The notes below the pieces were generated by a model. It had not been told where the DNA came from, did not search any database, and saw only the letters and a program-made list of their open reading frames with translations. Shown here piece after piece: positions 7,333 to 16,202 of a stretch of DNA of 21,375 bases (position 1 is its first letter; every line of letters starts with the position of its first letter). Position numbers and translations under genes: made by a program. Where the stretch lies: positions 1 to 21,375 of the forward strand of contig JACQVL010000242.1 in the NCBI GenBank assembly GCA_016209865.1, read 5' to 3'. Origin of the DNA: Candidatus Latescibacterota bacterium (lineage in GTDB: Bacteria; JAAXHH01; JACQVL01).

Positions 7333-7801
7333 CCGACGAGACCTCCGTTTTCAACGGCGCTAAAGGGGCCGGGGGCGGACCGGCGATGTTCTTCCCGGTG
7401 TCGGGGTCGTACTGGCCGCCGTGACACGCGCAGGTGATACGGCGAAGGCCGGGGTTATAGTTGACGGTACAGCCGAGGTGGGTGCAGGTGGCTAAGTACG
7501 CCTTGAAGTCGTCCGGGCCTTGCCGGATGACGATCGCCGGTTTGCTCCCGAACTTGAACATCTGAAACTCTCCCGGCTTCAAGGTGAGCGCCGCCTTGAG
7601 GGAGATCTGCGTGACCTTCTCGCCCCCTTCCTCCGCGCTCCCCGACCGGAGGAACCGGACGACCGGGACGATGAACGCGATCGCGTAGAGGCCGCTGACC
7701 ACCCGAATCAGCCATTTGACCACCCCCCGGCGCATGAAGTCCGTTTCCGGCTCGGCCTGCTCGTCAAACTCCCGGTCCAGCGTGCTCCCCAGTTCGCTCA
7801 T
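7307..7801 (-). CDS. Rieske iron-sulfur subunit of bc complex
   Basis: A 164-residue protein with a single membrane anchor (about 28-48) preceded by RRGVVKW, which could be read by the Tat system, and a C-terminal Rieske domain. Box I is CTHLGC (106-111) and box II CACHGGQY (124-131). The 2Fe-2S ligands are Cys106, His108, Cys124 and His127, with disulfide Cys111-Cys126. The usual Ser after His-Gly is Gly129, a change associated with lower redox potential, while Tyr131 is kept. The ATG at 7801 overlaps the stop of the upstream gene as ATGA (7798-7801), so it is preferred to an upstream start that would add 26 residues running inside the previous gene. It passes electrons from quinol at cytochrome b to a c-type haem. 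Confidence 0.95.
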   Translation of the reverse strand: MSELGSTLDREFDEQAEPETDFMRRGVVKWLIRVVSGLYAIAFIVPVVRFLRSGSAEEGGEKVTQISLKAALTLKPGEFQMFKFGSKPAIVIRQGPDDFKAYLATCTHLGCTVNYNPGLRRITCACHGGQYDPDTGKNIAGPPPAPLAPLKTEVSSDGDFIVKA

Positions 7802-8787
7802 AGCGCCAGGCCTTCCTTTCCACGACGGTACATCCAGACAAGGGTATAGAGTCCGATCACCAGGACCGCCAGGAAACACACGACCACCGACCAGTTCGTC
7901 TGCACCGGCAGGTCAGCCAGCCGCTGATGCCCCTCCAGCGCCCCCCGGCGGACCGCATCCCGCAGCGCAACCATGACGACGACCTTGACGACCGCCCAGA
8001 GGGCGAGGAGCCGGTAGAACAGCCCGGCCGGCCGGATGGCGACGAGGACGACGACGAGGGCGGCGAGCAGGGCGAAGTCGATCAAGAACAGCCGGTGCGC
8101 CGCGTCCGCCTGCGCGCCTAAATGCTGCCGGAACAGCCAGCCGCCGGCACCGCCGAGCACGACGGTCACCCATCCCCAGGCCCGTGATTTGTGCAGCCAG
8201 GCGGCCACCACCGTCACGGCGGGCGCGATCGCCCAGAGCCAGCGGAAGATGACGTCGCCGGGGGTGGGGTACAGGTGCGCGCCTAAGGGGTTGGACTGGT
8301 ACGCCGCCGCCCACGTCTCCGGCTTGAGCATCCAGGTGACGTTGTTGGAGAAGAAGTAGGCGATCGTCAGCCCGCTGGCTAAGGAGATGACGAGCCAGAG
8401 CGGGATGCGGCCCTCATGCCGGGTATACCGGGCCAGGTACAGGCAGCCGTAACAGACGATCAACAGGGGAATCGTCAACAGCCAGGGAATCCCCATCAGC
8501 ACCGACGATGTATAGAAAAACGGGGCGTACAGGAGCTGGAGAAACAGCAACGGGGGGATGCCGAGGTTGATGACGAACGCCATGATGACCGGGAGCCGCT
8601 TGAGGCCTTCCATCACCTGGTCTCGCGGCTTTCCGGAGACCGATTCAACGAGGGTGATGATGAGCGTCCCCAGCAGCACCTGGACGGCGAGGAAATGAAA
8701 CCAGAACGTGACGAGCAGCAGCACCCAGAAGAAACTGCCAGGGGCGGGAAGCGGAAGCGGACTGGCCGCCGGGATGTAGGTCTCCAC
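7798..8787 (-). CDS. Bd-like polytopic membrane protein, first gene of bc operon
   Basis: A 329-residue protein with about eight hydrophobic segments. The first, FFWVLLLVTFWFHFLAVQVL, holds His31 and resembles the first helix of cytochrome bd subunit I and of the 444-residue protein three genes downstream. There is no CxxCH motif and no GRQPW motif. The GTG at 8787 has a GGGAG site 6 nt upstream, preferred because no better start lies nearby. It is translationally coupled to the Rieske gene by an ATGA overlap, so it very likely belongs to the same complex. Possible roles are a haem-b-bearing electron carrier or a structural membrane subunit. Sequence alone does not settle this, and the bd relationship is a pattern judgement. 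Confidence 0.75.
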   Translation of the reverse strand: METYIPAASPLPLPAPGSFFWVLLLVTFWFHFLAVQVLLGTLIITLVESVSGKPRDQVMEGLKRLPVIMAFVINLGIPPLLFLQLLYAPFFYTSSVLMGIPWLLTIPLLIVCYGCLYLARYTRHEGRIPLWLVISLASGLTIAYFFSNNVTWMLKPETWAAAYQSNPLGAHLYPTPGDVIFRWLWAIAPAVTVVAAWLHKSRAWGWVTVVLGGAGGWLFRQHLGAQADAAHRLFLIDFALLAALVVVLVAIRPAGLFYRLLALWAVVKVVVMVALRDAVRRGALEGHQRLADLPVQTNWSVVVCFLAVLVIGLYTLVWMYRRGKEGLAL

Positions 8788-8799
8788 ACGCGACTCCCG

Positions 8800-8817
8800 T
8801 GTTGAAAGACTTCAACA
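8800..8817. promoter_or_regulatory. Palindrome in leader of respiratory operon
   Basis: TGTTGAA-AGAC-TTCAACA is a perfect 7-bp inverted repeat with a 4-nt spacer, 13 nt upstream of the GTG start at 8787 and just 5' of its ribosome site. It could be an operator or a small mRNA hairpin. No regulator is identified. Confidence 0.35.
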
Positions 8818-8866
8818 TGACTGTATGGTCAGAGGACTGAGGCAGGACTGTCCGTTGTGTGGATAA

Positions 8867-8895
8867 CACTTAGCATAATCCGTCCCACTTGTCAA
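8867..8895 (-). promoter_or_regulatory. Candidate promoter of respiratory operon
   Basis: Minus-strand TTGACA (8895-8890) is a perfect -35. A 17-nt spacer leads to TAAGTG (8872-8867), a poor -10 preceded by TGC, which resembles an extended -10. This gives a leader of about 75 nt. The weak -10 keeps confidence low. Confidence 0.4.
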
Positions 8896-8932
8896 GCGGT
8901 TTCTGCGGAAAAATTTCGACTCACCCAGAATT

Positions 8933-8960
8933 GTGTCATTCCCATGCAAGCGGGAATCCA
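8933..8960. repeat. Dispersed GTGTCATTCCC...GCGGGAATCC repeat between divergent promoters
   Basis: Same family as 18103-18130 (opposite orientation). Arms ATTCCC and GGGAAT pair around an interrupted centre. It lies between the candidate divergent promoters. Confidence 0.65.
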
Positions 8961-8963
8961 TCC

Positions 8964-8992
8964 TTGTCAGTCCTGGGGAAATAGTGTATATT
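8964..8992 (+). promoter_or_regulatory. Sigma-70-type promoter of the plus-strand gene block
   Basis: TTGTCA (8964-8969), a 17-nt spacer and TATATT (8987-8992) each match consensus at five of six bases. Transcription would start near 8999, leaving about 50 nt of leader before the TIM-barrel gene at 9052. Confidence 0.6.
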
Positions 8993-9051
8993 GAGAACAT
9001 TCTCCGATTCTGCTCTTCACACACGACCATGCCGACACGAGGGCTTGCCCG

Positions 9052-9912
9052 ATGCGATTCTGCGCGACGACCGTGATGATTCCCGACCACGACCTGGAGG
9101 AGACCGCCCGGCTGTTGTCTGAACTCGGGTACGACGGCGCGGAATGGCGTGTCCGCCGCATCCCGGAGAGCCAGCGGGGTCAACCCTACTCGCCGTGGGG
9201 CAACGTCAAGAACGACCTGACCCCGGAGAAGCTGGCCGCGAACCCGACCCTGTTGCTCGACGCGTCGCAACGGGACAACTTAGCGATCGCCGGGCTGGCG
9301 ACCGCGGTGCGGGCGGACGACCTGGACGAAGTCAGGCTGGCGGCCGAAGGGTGCGCGGCCTGCGGCGCGCCGTTCTTCCGGGTCGGGGCTCCTGACGGGT
9401 ATAACCGGACGCAGGACTACAACGGCCTCTACCGCAGAGCGGTCGAGGCGTTCGGGAAGGCGCTTGAGATCGTCCGCGGGTACGGGGTTCGGGCCGTCGT
9501 CGAGATCCATCGGGGGACGTTGACGGTGAGCGCCAGCCTCGCCCACCGGCTCGTGTCCAACTTCGACCCTCGGGATATCGGGGTCATCTACGACCTGTCC
9601 AACATGACGATCGAGGGGTATGAGTGTTGCCGGATGGGGCTCGAGCTGCTCGGCCCCTACCTGGCCCACGTCCATGCCGGCGGCCACCGGCCGGTCCCGC
9701 ACGAGACGCGGCCCGACGGGACGGTCGTCTGGGGGTGGGAGGGGGCGTCGCTGGCCGCCGGGCTGATGGATTACGAACAATGCTTGACCGACCTGAAGGC
9801 GGTGGGGTATCAGGGGTTCATCTCGGTCGAAGATTTTCGTCCGTTGCCGATCCGGTCGAAGTTGGAAGAGAGTCTCCGCTATCTGAAAGCGTTGGACGAG
9901 CGGATCTCATAA
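9052..9912 (+). CDS. Sugar phosphate isomerase/epimerase-like TIM-barrel protein
   Basis: A 286-residue protein of the xylose-isomerase-like / AP endonuclease 2 TIM-barrel superfamily. The expected metal ligands stand at the ends of strands: Glu151 (VVEIHRG), Asp181 (VIYDLSN), His208 (LAHVHAGG) and Glu260 (ISVEDF). The N-terminus follows the usual beta-alpha pattern with [20 protein letters not shown]. No signal peptide is seen, so it is cytoplasmic. ATG 9052 has only a weak GAGG site upstream but fits the conserved start of the barrel and lies about 50 nt from a good promoter. The histidine kinase gene follows after 25 nt, suggesting one transcript. Substrates in this superfamily vary widely (sugars, inositols, hydroxypyruvate), so the reaction is not assigned. 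Confidence 0.85.
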   Translation: MRFCATTVMIPDHDLEETARLLSELGYDGAEWRVRRIPESQRGQPYSPWGNVKNDLTPEKLAANPTLLLDASQRDNLAIAGLATAVRADDLDEVRLAAEGCAACGAPFFRVGAPDGYNRTQDYNGLYRRAVEAFGKALEIVRGYGVRAVVEIHRGTLTVSASLAHRLVSNFDPRDIGVIYDLSNMTIEGYECCRMGLELLGPYLAHVHAGGHRPVPHETRPDGTVVWGWEGASLAAGLMDYEQCLTDLKAVGYQGFISVEDFRPLPIRSKLEESLRYLKALDERIS

Positions 9913-9937
9913 GAGAGAAGGGGCAGGTGAACGAAAG

Positions 9938-12871
9938 GTGAGCAGACGTTCGACTGTCGTCTCGACTAAGCGGAAACAGGCGGGGGAAACGGTGCGCCCG
10001 GCGTACGACGAACTCGAACGACGGATGCAGAAGTGGAGCGCCGCGCTGGAGAAGTTAGAGGGGGTCCACCGGATCGCCTCTGCCGTCATGCATCTCCAGG
10101 ACCCGCAGAAGCTCGCCCTGGAGGTGGAGCTTCAGCTCAAAACCATCAAAGACTATGAGTCGGTCTTCATGGGCCTGGTGGAAGGCACGGAGCTCGTGCT
10201 CTACGGGTCGGGCGGAGCACGACGGTTCACCATCGGAACCGAGGGGTTGATCGGCTGGGTAACGGCGCAGGGACAACCCCTGTTGGTCAATGATGTGTCG
10301 ACCGATCCCCGGTTCCTTGTTGCTGGTCCCGATGACCCAACACGGGCGGAATTGGTCGTTCCGATTCTGGTGGAGCATCAGGTAGTCGGCGTGCTCGACA
10401 TCCATGGGGATCGGGTCGGCGCGTTCACCGAGGCAGACCTCCAGTTCGCGGAAACGATCGCTGGCTTCCTGGCCGTGGCCCTCCAGAACGCCCGGCTGTA
10501 CGAGGAAGCCCAGAAACAGGCCCAACGGTTGGCCACGGTCGCGGATATCACCGACCGCCTGACGCTCATCCAGCCGGTGATAACCCTGCTCGAGAACACG
10601 GTCCAGATGATCTGCGAGCGGCTTGGGTACGGGAGTACTTCGATTGCTCTGATCGAAGAGTCACGTCTTGTCTTCAAAACCTATTATGAGCCCCAAATCG
10701 GGTTCATTCGTCCCACCCTGCCCAAGCTGGTGATCGGAGAAGAAGGAGTGACAGGCCGGGTGGCAGCCACGGGACAGGCGATCATCATCGATGATGTCCG
10801 TCTCCATCCTGAGTACATCCCGGGCGTCGCCCCGATGCGTTCGGAGCTCGCCGCCCCGATTCGTAGCGGACCGCGCCTCCTGGGAGTTCTGAACGTGGAA
10901 AGTCCTCAGCTCGCCGCGTTTACCGACGACGATCGCCAGCTCATGCAGACGCTGGCGGATCAGGTCGGCGTGGCCCTGGAGAATGCCCGGTTGTATGAAC
11001 GAATCGCCCGTAACGTCACCCGGCGCAAACGGGTCGAAGAACGGTTGAAGGAATCCGAACGACGCTTCCGTCAAATCGCTGAAACCGTTCGGGAGGTCTT
11101 CTGGATGTCCGACTCCCAAAAGTCCGAGATGATCTACATCAGCCCGGCGTACGAAGGCGTCTGGGGTCGGACCTGCCAGAGCCTCTACGAACAGCCGTTC
11201 TCCTTCCTGGATGCCGTCCACCCTGACGATCGAGAACGCGTCCTCCGCGCCATCGAACAACAACGCCGGGGAGAGAACACGAGCGAAGAATACCGGATTA
11301 TCCGGCCCGATGGATCGATCCGGTGGGTCTGGGATCGCGGTTTTCCGATCAAGGACTCATCGGGCAACGTCTACCGTGTCACCGGGATCGCGGAAGATAT
11401 CACCGAACGCAAACAGGCGGAGGAGGTTCTGCATCGGGCGCACGACGAACTTGAACGCCGGGTGCAGGAGCGGACCGCCGCCCTGGCCGCCACGAATGCC
11501 ACGTTGCGGGCAGAAATCACCGAACGCAAGCAGGCAGAAGAAGCCCTGCGTGAGAGCGAGCAGCGATACCGAACCCTCTTTACGGCTGCCCAACGACAAG
11601 CCCAGGAACTGGCGTTGCGGGACCAGATCCACATGGCACTCGCCCGCGAGCTCGACCTCCCGGTCGTCTTCCGCACGGTGGTCGAGGCCATCGCCAAGAC
11701 GTTTGGCTACACGCAGGTCAGTCTCTATCTGCTCCAGGGCGAGACGCTCGTCCTGCAACATCAGGTCGGCTACGACCACGTCATCCTCCGGATTCCTCTC
11801 ACACAGGGCATCAGCGGGCGCGTCGTTCGGACCGGGAAGCCGGTGTTGCTCGAAGATGTCCGAACGGATCCCGAGTTTCTGGGTGCGATCGAAGACATCG
11901 TCTCTGAGGTCTGCGTCCCTCTGTTCGACCAGGGCCAGGTGGTCGGGACGCTCAACGTGGAGAGTACGCAGGGGGTGAAGTTCTCAGAGGCTGACCTGCA
12001 GTTCATCACGGTGTTGAGCGAATTGATCAGCATCGCCATCGGGCGGGCGCGGCTCTACACCGAGGCGCGGGAGAGCGAGATGGAGCTGGCGCGGCGGGTG
12101 GTCGACCTCAAGCGGACGGAAGAGGCCCTCCGCAACGCGTACGATGAGTTAGAGCTCCGTATTCAGGAACGGACCGCCGAGCTGGCGACCACGAATCAAA
12201 CATTGCGGGCGGAGATCACCGAGCGAAAACGCGCCGAGGACCGGTTGAAAGCCTCCCTCCGGGAAAAAGACCTCCTCCTCCAGGAAGTCCATCATCGGGT
12301 GAAGAACAACCTGCAGGTGATCGCCAGCTTGCTCAGCCTGCAGTCCGCCTCCATCCAGGATCCTCAGACGTTCGAGATGTTCCGGGATAGCCGGGACCGC
12401 GTCAAATCCATGGCGCTCATCCATGAAAAATTGTACCGGACCCAAGACCTGGCCCACATCGATTTCGCGGAATACCTCCACAACCTGGCCACCGAGCTCT
12501 TCCAGTCGTACCGCGTCAACCCCAGCCTCATCGTCCTGAACGTCCACGCCGATGACGTGTCCCTCAGCCTGGATACCGCCATCCCGTGCGGCCTCATCGT
12601 CAATGAACTCGTCTCCAATTCTCTGAAACATGCGTTTCCGGCAGGCCAGGAAGGGGAAGTCAGGATCGACCTCCATGCCCATCCCCAGCATCAATGGGCG
12701 TTGAGCGTCCGGGATACCGGGATCGGGTTCCCCGCAGATTTGGATTTCCGGAATACCACCACCTTAGGATTGCAACTGGTGATGACGTTAGTCGAGCAAC
12801 TTGAAGGGACTATCGAGCTTGAACGCAACGGGGGCACGACCTTTACCATCACGTTTACGGAGCTCCGATAG
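9938..12871 (+). CDS. Soluble multi-sensor histidine kinase (GAF-GAF-PAS-GAF-HisKA_2)
   Basis: A 977-residue cytosolic kinase without membrane segments. Domain order is: GAF1 about 45-190, GAF2 about 200-355, PAS/PAC about 371-492, coiled coil 497-545, GAF3 about 555-706, coiled coil 715-775, HisKA_2 dimerisation/phosphoacceptor 777-855 with [11 protein letters not shown] (His785/His786), and ATPase 880-975. The ATPase shows an N box [12 protein letters not shown] (889-900), G1 DTGIGF (926-931) and TTLGLQLV (941-948). The GTG start at 9938 is chosen because an AGAGAAGGGG tract precedes it and the coiled-coil-like N-terminus begins there. The two [13 protein letters not shown]-type linkers are near copies, indicating internal duplication. 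The response regulator starts 19 nt downstream and is the probable partner. GAF/PAS ligands are unknown; no bilin- or haem-binding motif is recognised. Confidence 0.95.
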   Translation: MSRRSTVVSTKRKQAGETVRPAYDELERRMQKWSAALEKLEGVHRIASAVMHLQDPQKLALEVELQLKTIKDYESVFMGLVEGTELVLYGSGGARRFTIGTEGLIGWVTAQGQPLLVNDVSTDPRFLVAGPDDPTRAELVVPILVEHQVVGVLDIHGDRVGAFTEADLQFAETIAGFLAVALQNARLYEEAQKQAQRLATVADITDRLTLIQPVITLLENTVQMICERLGYGSTSIALIEESRLVFKTYYEPQIGFIRPTLPKLVIGEEGVTGRVAATGQAIIIDDVRLHPEYIPGVAPMRSELAAPIRSGPRLLGVLNVESPQLAAFTDDDRQLMQTLADQVGVALENARLYERIARNVTRRKRVEERLKESERRFRQIAETVREVFWMSDSQKSEMIYISPAYEGVWGRTCQSLYEQPFSFLDAVHPDDRERVLRAIEQQRRGENTSEEYRIIRPDGSIRWVWDRGFPIKDSSGNVYRVTGIAEDITERKQAEEVLHRAHDELERRVQERTAALAATNATLRAEITERKQAEEALRESEQRYRTLFTAAQRQAQELALRDQIHMALARELDLPVVFRTVVEAIAKTFGYTQVSLYLLQGETLVLQHQVGYDHVILRIPLTQGISGRVVRTGKPVLLEDVRTDPEFLGAIEDIVSEVCVPLFDQGQVVGTLNVESTQGVKFSEADLQFITVLSELISIAIGRARLYTEARESEMELARRVVDLKRTEEALRNAYDELELRIQERTAELATTNQTLRAEITERKRAEDRLKASLREKDLLLQEVHHRVKNNLQVIASLLSLQSASIQDPQTFEMFRDSRDRVKSMALIHEKLYRTQDLAHIDFAEYLHNLATELFQSYRVNPSLIVLNVHADDVSLSLDTAIPCGLIVNELVSNSLKHAFPAGQEGEVRIDLHAHPQHQWALSVRDTGIGFPADLDFRNTTTLGLQLVMTLVEQLEGTIELERNGGTTFTITFTELR

Positions 12872-12890
12872 CCGGAAAGGAGTGAGTCCG

Positions 12891-13886
12891 ATGGCTGCCA
12901 AGATTCTGATTGTTGAGGACGAGAGCATCACGGCCAAGTACATCCAGCATCTGTTAGAACGGTTTGGGTATGAGGTGCCGGGCATCGCCGCCTCTGGGGA
13001 GGAGGCGCTCAGAAAAACCGAAGACACCCAGCCCGACCTCATCCTGATGGATATCGGTCTCAAGGGCAAGATGGACGGCATCGCCACGGCTGAACAGATT
13101 CACGATCGTTTCATCGTCCCGTTCGTCTACCTCACCGCCTATTCCGACGATCAGACCCTCCAGCGCGCCAAGATCACCGCCCCGTTTGGCTACCTCCTCA
13201 AGCCATTCCAGGAGAAGGAACTGGAGATCACGATCGCGATGGCGCTGTACAAGTATGAGATGGAACGGAAATTAGCGGAGAGCGAGCAATGGCTGGCCAC
13301 GACGCTGAACAGCCTGGGGGATGCCGTCATCGCGACCGATACGAAAAGCCGGATCAAGTACATCAACCCGGTGGCCGAGGGCCTGACCGGCTGGACGCAA
13401 GCCGAAGCGGTGGGGAAAGACCTCACCGACGTCTTTCAGCTCGTCAACACCCGAACCTTAGCCCGGCTCGAAAGTCCGGTCAGTCCTGACCTCGAAGAGC
13501 CGGTCAGCGGTGGTCTGGCCAATCAGATGCTGATGGCCAAGGACGGTCGGACGACCCCGATCGATGCCCGCGCCACCTCGATCAAGAATGACCAGGGACA
13601 GAACCTGGGCGTCGTGCTGGTCTTCCAGAATATCACGGAACGCAAGCAGGCTGAAGCCGAGCGGGCCAAGCTGATCTTCGCCCTGCAGGACGCGCTCGGC
13701 AAGGTGAAGACGTTGAGCGGGTTTCTCTCTATCTGCTCATCCTGCAAAAAGATCCGCGACGAGAAAGGGTTCTGGACCCAGATCGAGGTCTACCTGCAGC
13801 AACACTCCGACGCGCAGTTCAAGTACGAGGTCTGCCCGGAGTGTGCGAAGAAGCGACGGACCGGGGTGTTGGGCGGGGAGGTGTAG
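12891..13886 (+). CDS. Response regulator: receiver, PAS, four-cysteine tail
   Basis: A 331-residue protein. The receiver domain (4-120) has the acidic pair Glu9/Asp10, phosphoacceptor Asp54 (LILMDIGL), Thr82 and Lys104 (YLLKPF). A PAS domain (about 130-250) ends in the usual NITERKQAE linker. A C-terminal module, LSICSSCKKIRDEKGFW (279-295) with VCPECAKK (314-321), supplies Cys282, Cys285, Cys315 and Cys318, a likely metal site seen at the end of some bacterial PAS proteins. There is no DNA-binding, GGDEF or kinase output, so it probably acts through protein contacts. The ATG at 12891 has a GGAAAGGAG site and matches the conserved receiver start. An upstream in-frame start would lie inside the kinase gene. 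Confidence 0.92.
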   Translation: MAAKILIVEDESITAKYIQHLLERFGYEVPGIAASGEEALRKTEDTQPDLILMDIGLKGKMDGIATAEQIHDRFIVPFVYLTAYSDDQTLQRAKITAPFGYLLKPFQEKELEITIAMALYKYEMERKLAESEQWLATTLNSLGDAVIATDTKSRIKYINPVAEGLTGWTQAEAVGKDLTDVFQLVNTRTLARLESPVSPDLEEPVSGGLANQMLMAKDGRTTPIDARATSIKNDQGQNLGVVLVFQNITERKQAEAERAKLIFALQDALGKVKTLSGFLSICSSCKKIRDEKGFWTQIEVYLQQHSDAQFKYEVCPECAKKRRTGVLGGEV

Positions 13887-13933
13887 GGCGTCGTCATGGA
13901 CGCGACCGGCCAAGACACCGTAAAGGAAGAACG

Positions 13934-16126
13934 ATGACCACAGACCCCTCGCACACGCGCCATGGTGCGTTGACCTTCGACACCATCCCCGAGACGGACA
14001 TCCCGCACGTCCGCTATACGTCGGGTCTCTTCATCTACGACGAAGTTTTCCTGAACGGCCGTCTCATCAGCCGCTACTGGAGCGCCACCGGCGGCATCCG
14101 CCCCGATATGCACTTTCGCTGGGGGAAATGGTACACGGACGTCGCGCCGTCATTGCCGGCTGATGCCTTCGCCCTCTCGCTCGAAGGGCAAGACCTCCGT
14201 CATGGCTGGCGCTGGGTGGGCGCTGAGGAGACCCCCGACCCCTCCGGTTTCCGGGACGACGGCCGGCCGGTCCGCCATGCGGTCATCCGTCTTGCTCACG
14301 AACAGTGCCCGGTGGACGTCGGGGTGCACACCCGCATCGACGGCAGTCCGTTCGTCATCCGCTGGCTGGACATCACAAACCGGAGCGACCGTCCGACGGC
14401 CATCTCCGCCGTCTCCCCCTGGAGTGGCCTGGTCTGGATGCACCGCGCCGCCGAGCATACCCCGTCCGATGCGTCCGGTCCGTTCGAAGTGGCCTACACG
14501 CACCATTTCCGCTGGGGAGAGGAGGGCGACCTGTGGTGGGAGCCCCTGCCGGCAGGAACCAAGACGATCGACGGCGGCCGCCAGGGACGATCAGGCTGGG
14601 GCCGGCCGGCTTTTCTCGCCCGCAACCGGGCGAACGGGGAGACGGTGTGGGTTGAACTCGGCTGGAGCGGCAACTGGCGGATCGTCCTTGCCTGCGGGAA
14701 AGACGACCGAAAAGGCGAAGCATCCCTCACCTTCTCCATCGGCCCGGACGCCAGCGATCAGGCTCTCCGTGTCCTCGACCCGGGCGAGACGGTCTCGACG
14801 CCTGCCGTCCACCTGGCCCTCTTCCATGCCGACCTCGACGCCTGCGTGCACGCGGCGCACGATCACGTCCGCCATGTCGTCATGCCCGCGCAGGTGTCCG
14901 GGCGGCATCAACGCATCGAGGCCAACCACCGAGGCTACATCTGCGACCGGGAGACCGAGGAGGGGATCAAGCGCGAGATCGACATCGCCGCGGCCATCGG
15001 CGCGGAACTGTTCGTCGTGGACGCGGGCTGGTACGGCCCTGAACCCAACACCTGGTGGAACAACGTGGGCGACTGGCATGCCGGCCGCTGGCTGCCGAAC
15101 GGACTGGAGCCAGTCGTCGCCTACGCCCACGAGCGCGGCCTGCTCTTCGGGCTGTGGGCGGAGATCGAGGCCATCGGCCAGGCAACCCGCCTGCGCCAGG
15201 AGCATCCCGACTGGGTGCTGACGCGCGACGGACAGCCGGTCGGGAGCGGGCGCGTCCTGGATTTGACGAAACCGGACGTCGTCGCCTGGATGGAATCGGA
15301 GATCGTCCGGCTCATCCGGCAGTACAACCTCGATCTCTTCCGGCTGGACTACAACACCGCCGTCGGTGAGGGCGGGAACCGGGTCTACCAGGGGTTCGTC
15401 GAGAACACGCTCTGGCGTCACTGTGAGGCGTTGTACCGTCTCTTCGATCATGCGCGGGCGCAATGCCCCGGCATCATCTTCGAGAACTGCGCGGGTGGGG
15501 GCGGGCGGCTTGACTGGGAGGTCCTGCGCCGGTTCCAGATCACCGAGATTTCCGACTGGATGCGGGCACCGCGCGGCCTGAAGATCCTCAACGGAGTGAC
15601 GTTCGCCCTCCCGCCCGAAGTCTGTCTCCGGACGTTCGGGACGGAGACCGGGGAGCATGTTTTAGAGGGCGACCTCGACTTCCAGTTGCGCGTTGTCCTC
15701 CTCTCGCATCCCATCTTCCGAGGCATCAGTCCGACCATAGACGAACTGAACCCTGTCTACCGGGCGCGGATCGTCCATGCGGTCGAGCTGTACAAGCGCT
15801 TTATCCGGCCATTGCTCCCGGACTGTCAGGTGTTCCATCACACCGGGATGTTGCCCCTCTTCGAGCAGACGCCGTGGTGCGTGCTGGAATATGCCGCAGC
15901 CGACCGGTCCCGCGCGGTGATCGGTCTCTTCCGCACCGCCGATATCGGTAATGATATGTATGTCGTGCGTCCGGCCGGTCTTGACCGGAGCCGTGAGTAC
16001 CGCGTCACCTTCGATACGACCGGGGAGACGACGGTGTGTCCCGGGTTCGCCCTGGCCCGGCACGGGATTCGGGTGCGCTTATCGACGATGCTGACCTCGG
16101 AGTTGCTCTTGATCGAGGTGGAGTAA
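13934..16126 (+). CDS. Alpha-galactosidase-like glycoside hydrolase family 36
   Basis: A 730-residue retaining glycosidase of GH36 size. The N-terminal beta-sandwich (about 1-320) leads into a catalytic barrel. Motifs are VVDAGWYG (361-368), NNVGDWHAGRWLPNGL (376-391), RGLLFGLWAEIE (401-412), LFRLDYN with probable nucleophile Asp472, and ENCAGGGGRLDWE (517-529) followed by ISDWMR, where Asp541 is the probable acid/base. The usual KWD before the nucleophile reads RLD, so the substrate may differ from raffinose or melibiose. No signal peptide is seen: it would act on imported alpha-galactosides. The ATG at 13934 has an AAAGGAAG site; an upstream in-frame start would overlap the regulator gene. 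It lies 47 nt after that gene, so control by the sensor system is plausible but unproven. Confidence 0.92.
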   Translation: MTTDPSHTRHGALTFDTIPETDIPHVRYTSGLFIYDEVFLNGRLISRYWSATGGIRPDMHFRWGKWYTDVAPSLPADAFALSLEGQDLRHGWRWVGAEETPDPSGFRDDGRPVRHAVIRLAHEQCPVDVGVHTRIDGSPFVIRWLDITNRSDRPTAISAVSPWSGLVWMHRAAEHTPSDASGPFEVAYTHHFRWGEEGDLWWEPLPAGTKTIDGGRQGRSGWGRPAFLARNRANGETVWVELGWSGNWRIVLACGKDDRKGEASLTFSIGPDASDQALRVLDPGETVSTPAVHLALFHADLDACVHAAHDHVRHVVMPAQVSGRHQRIEANHRGYICDRETEEGIKREIDIAAAIGAELFVVDAGWYGPEPNTWWNNVGDWHAGRWLPNGLEPVVAYAHERGLLFGLWAEIEAIGQATRLRQEHPDWVLTRDGQPVGSGRVLDLTKPDVVAWMESEIVRLIRQYNLDLFRLDYNTAVGEGGNRVYQGFVENTLWRHCEALYRLFDHARAQCPGIIFENCAGGGGRLDWEVLRRFQITEISDWMRAPRGLKILNGVTFALPPEVCLRTFGTETGEHVLEGDLDFQLRVVLLSHPIFRGISPTIDELNPVYRARIVHAVELYKRFIRPLLPDCQVFHHTGMLPLFEQTPWCVLEYAAADRSRAVIGLFRTADIGNDMYVVRPAGLDRSREYRVTFDTTGETTVCPGFALARHGIRVRLSTMLTSELLLIEVE

Positions 16127-16202
16127 CCAACAATCCTGACGCTACAGAAAGAGGGGGCTGCGGGAACGGGTAATCAGGAGATGATGAACAGGGGGCCTGA
16201 AC

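Noticed and set aside
11211-11978. 255-codon plus-strand frame
   Set aside because: Lies inside the histidine kinase gene in another frame; Ser/Arg-rich shadow translation.
14591-15658. 355-codon minus-strand frame
   Set aside because: Antisense to the GH36 gene, whose catalytic motifs are clear; low-complexity composition.
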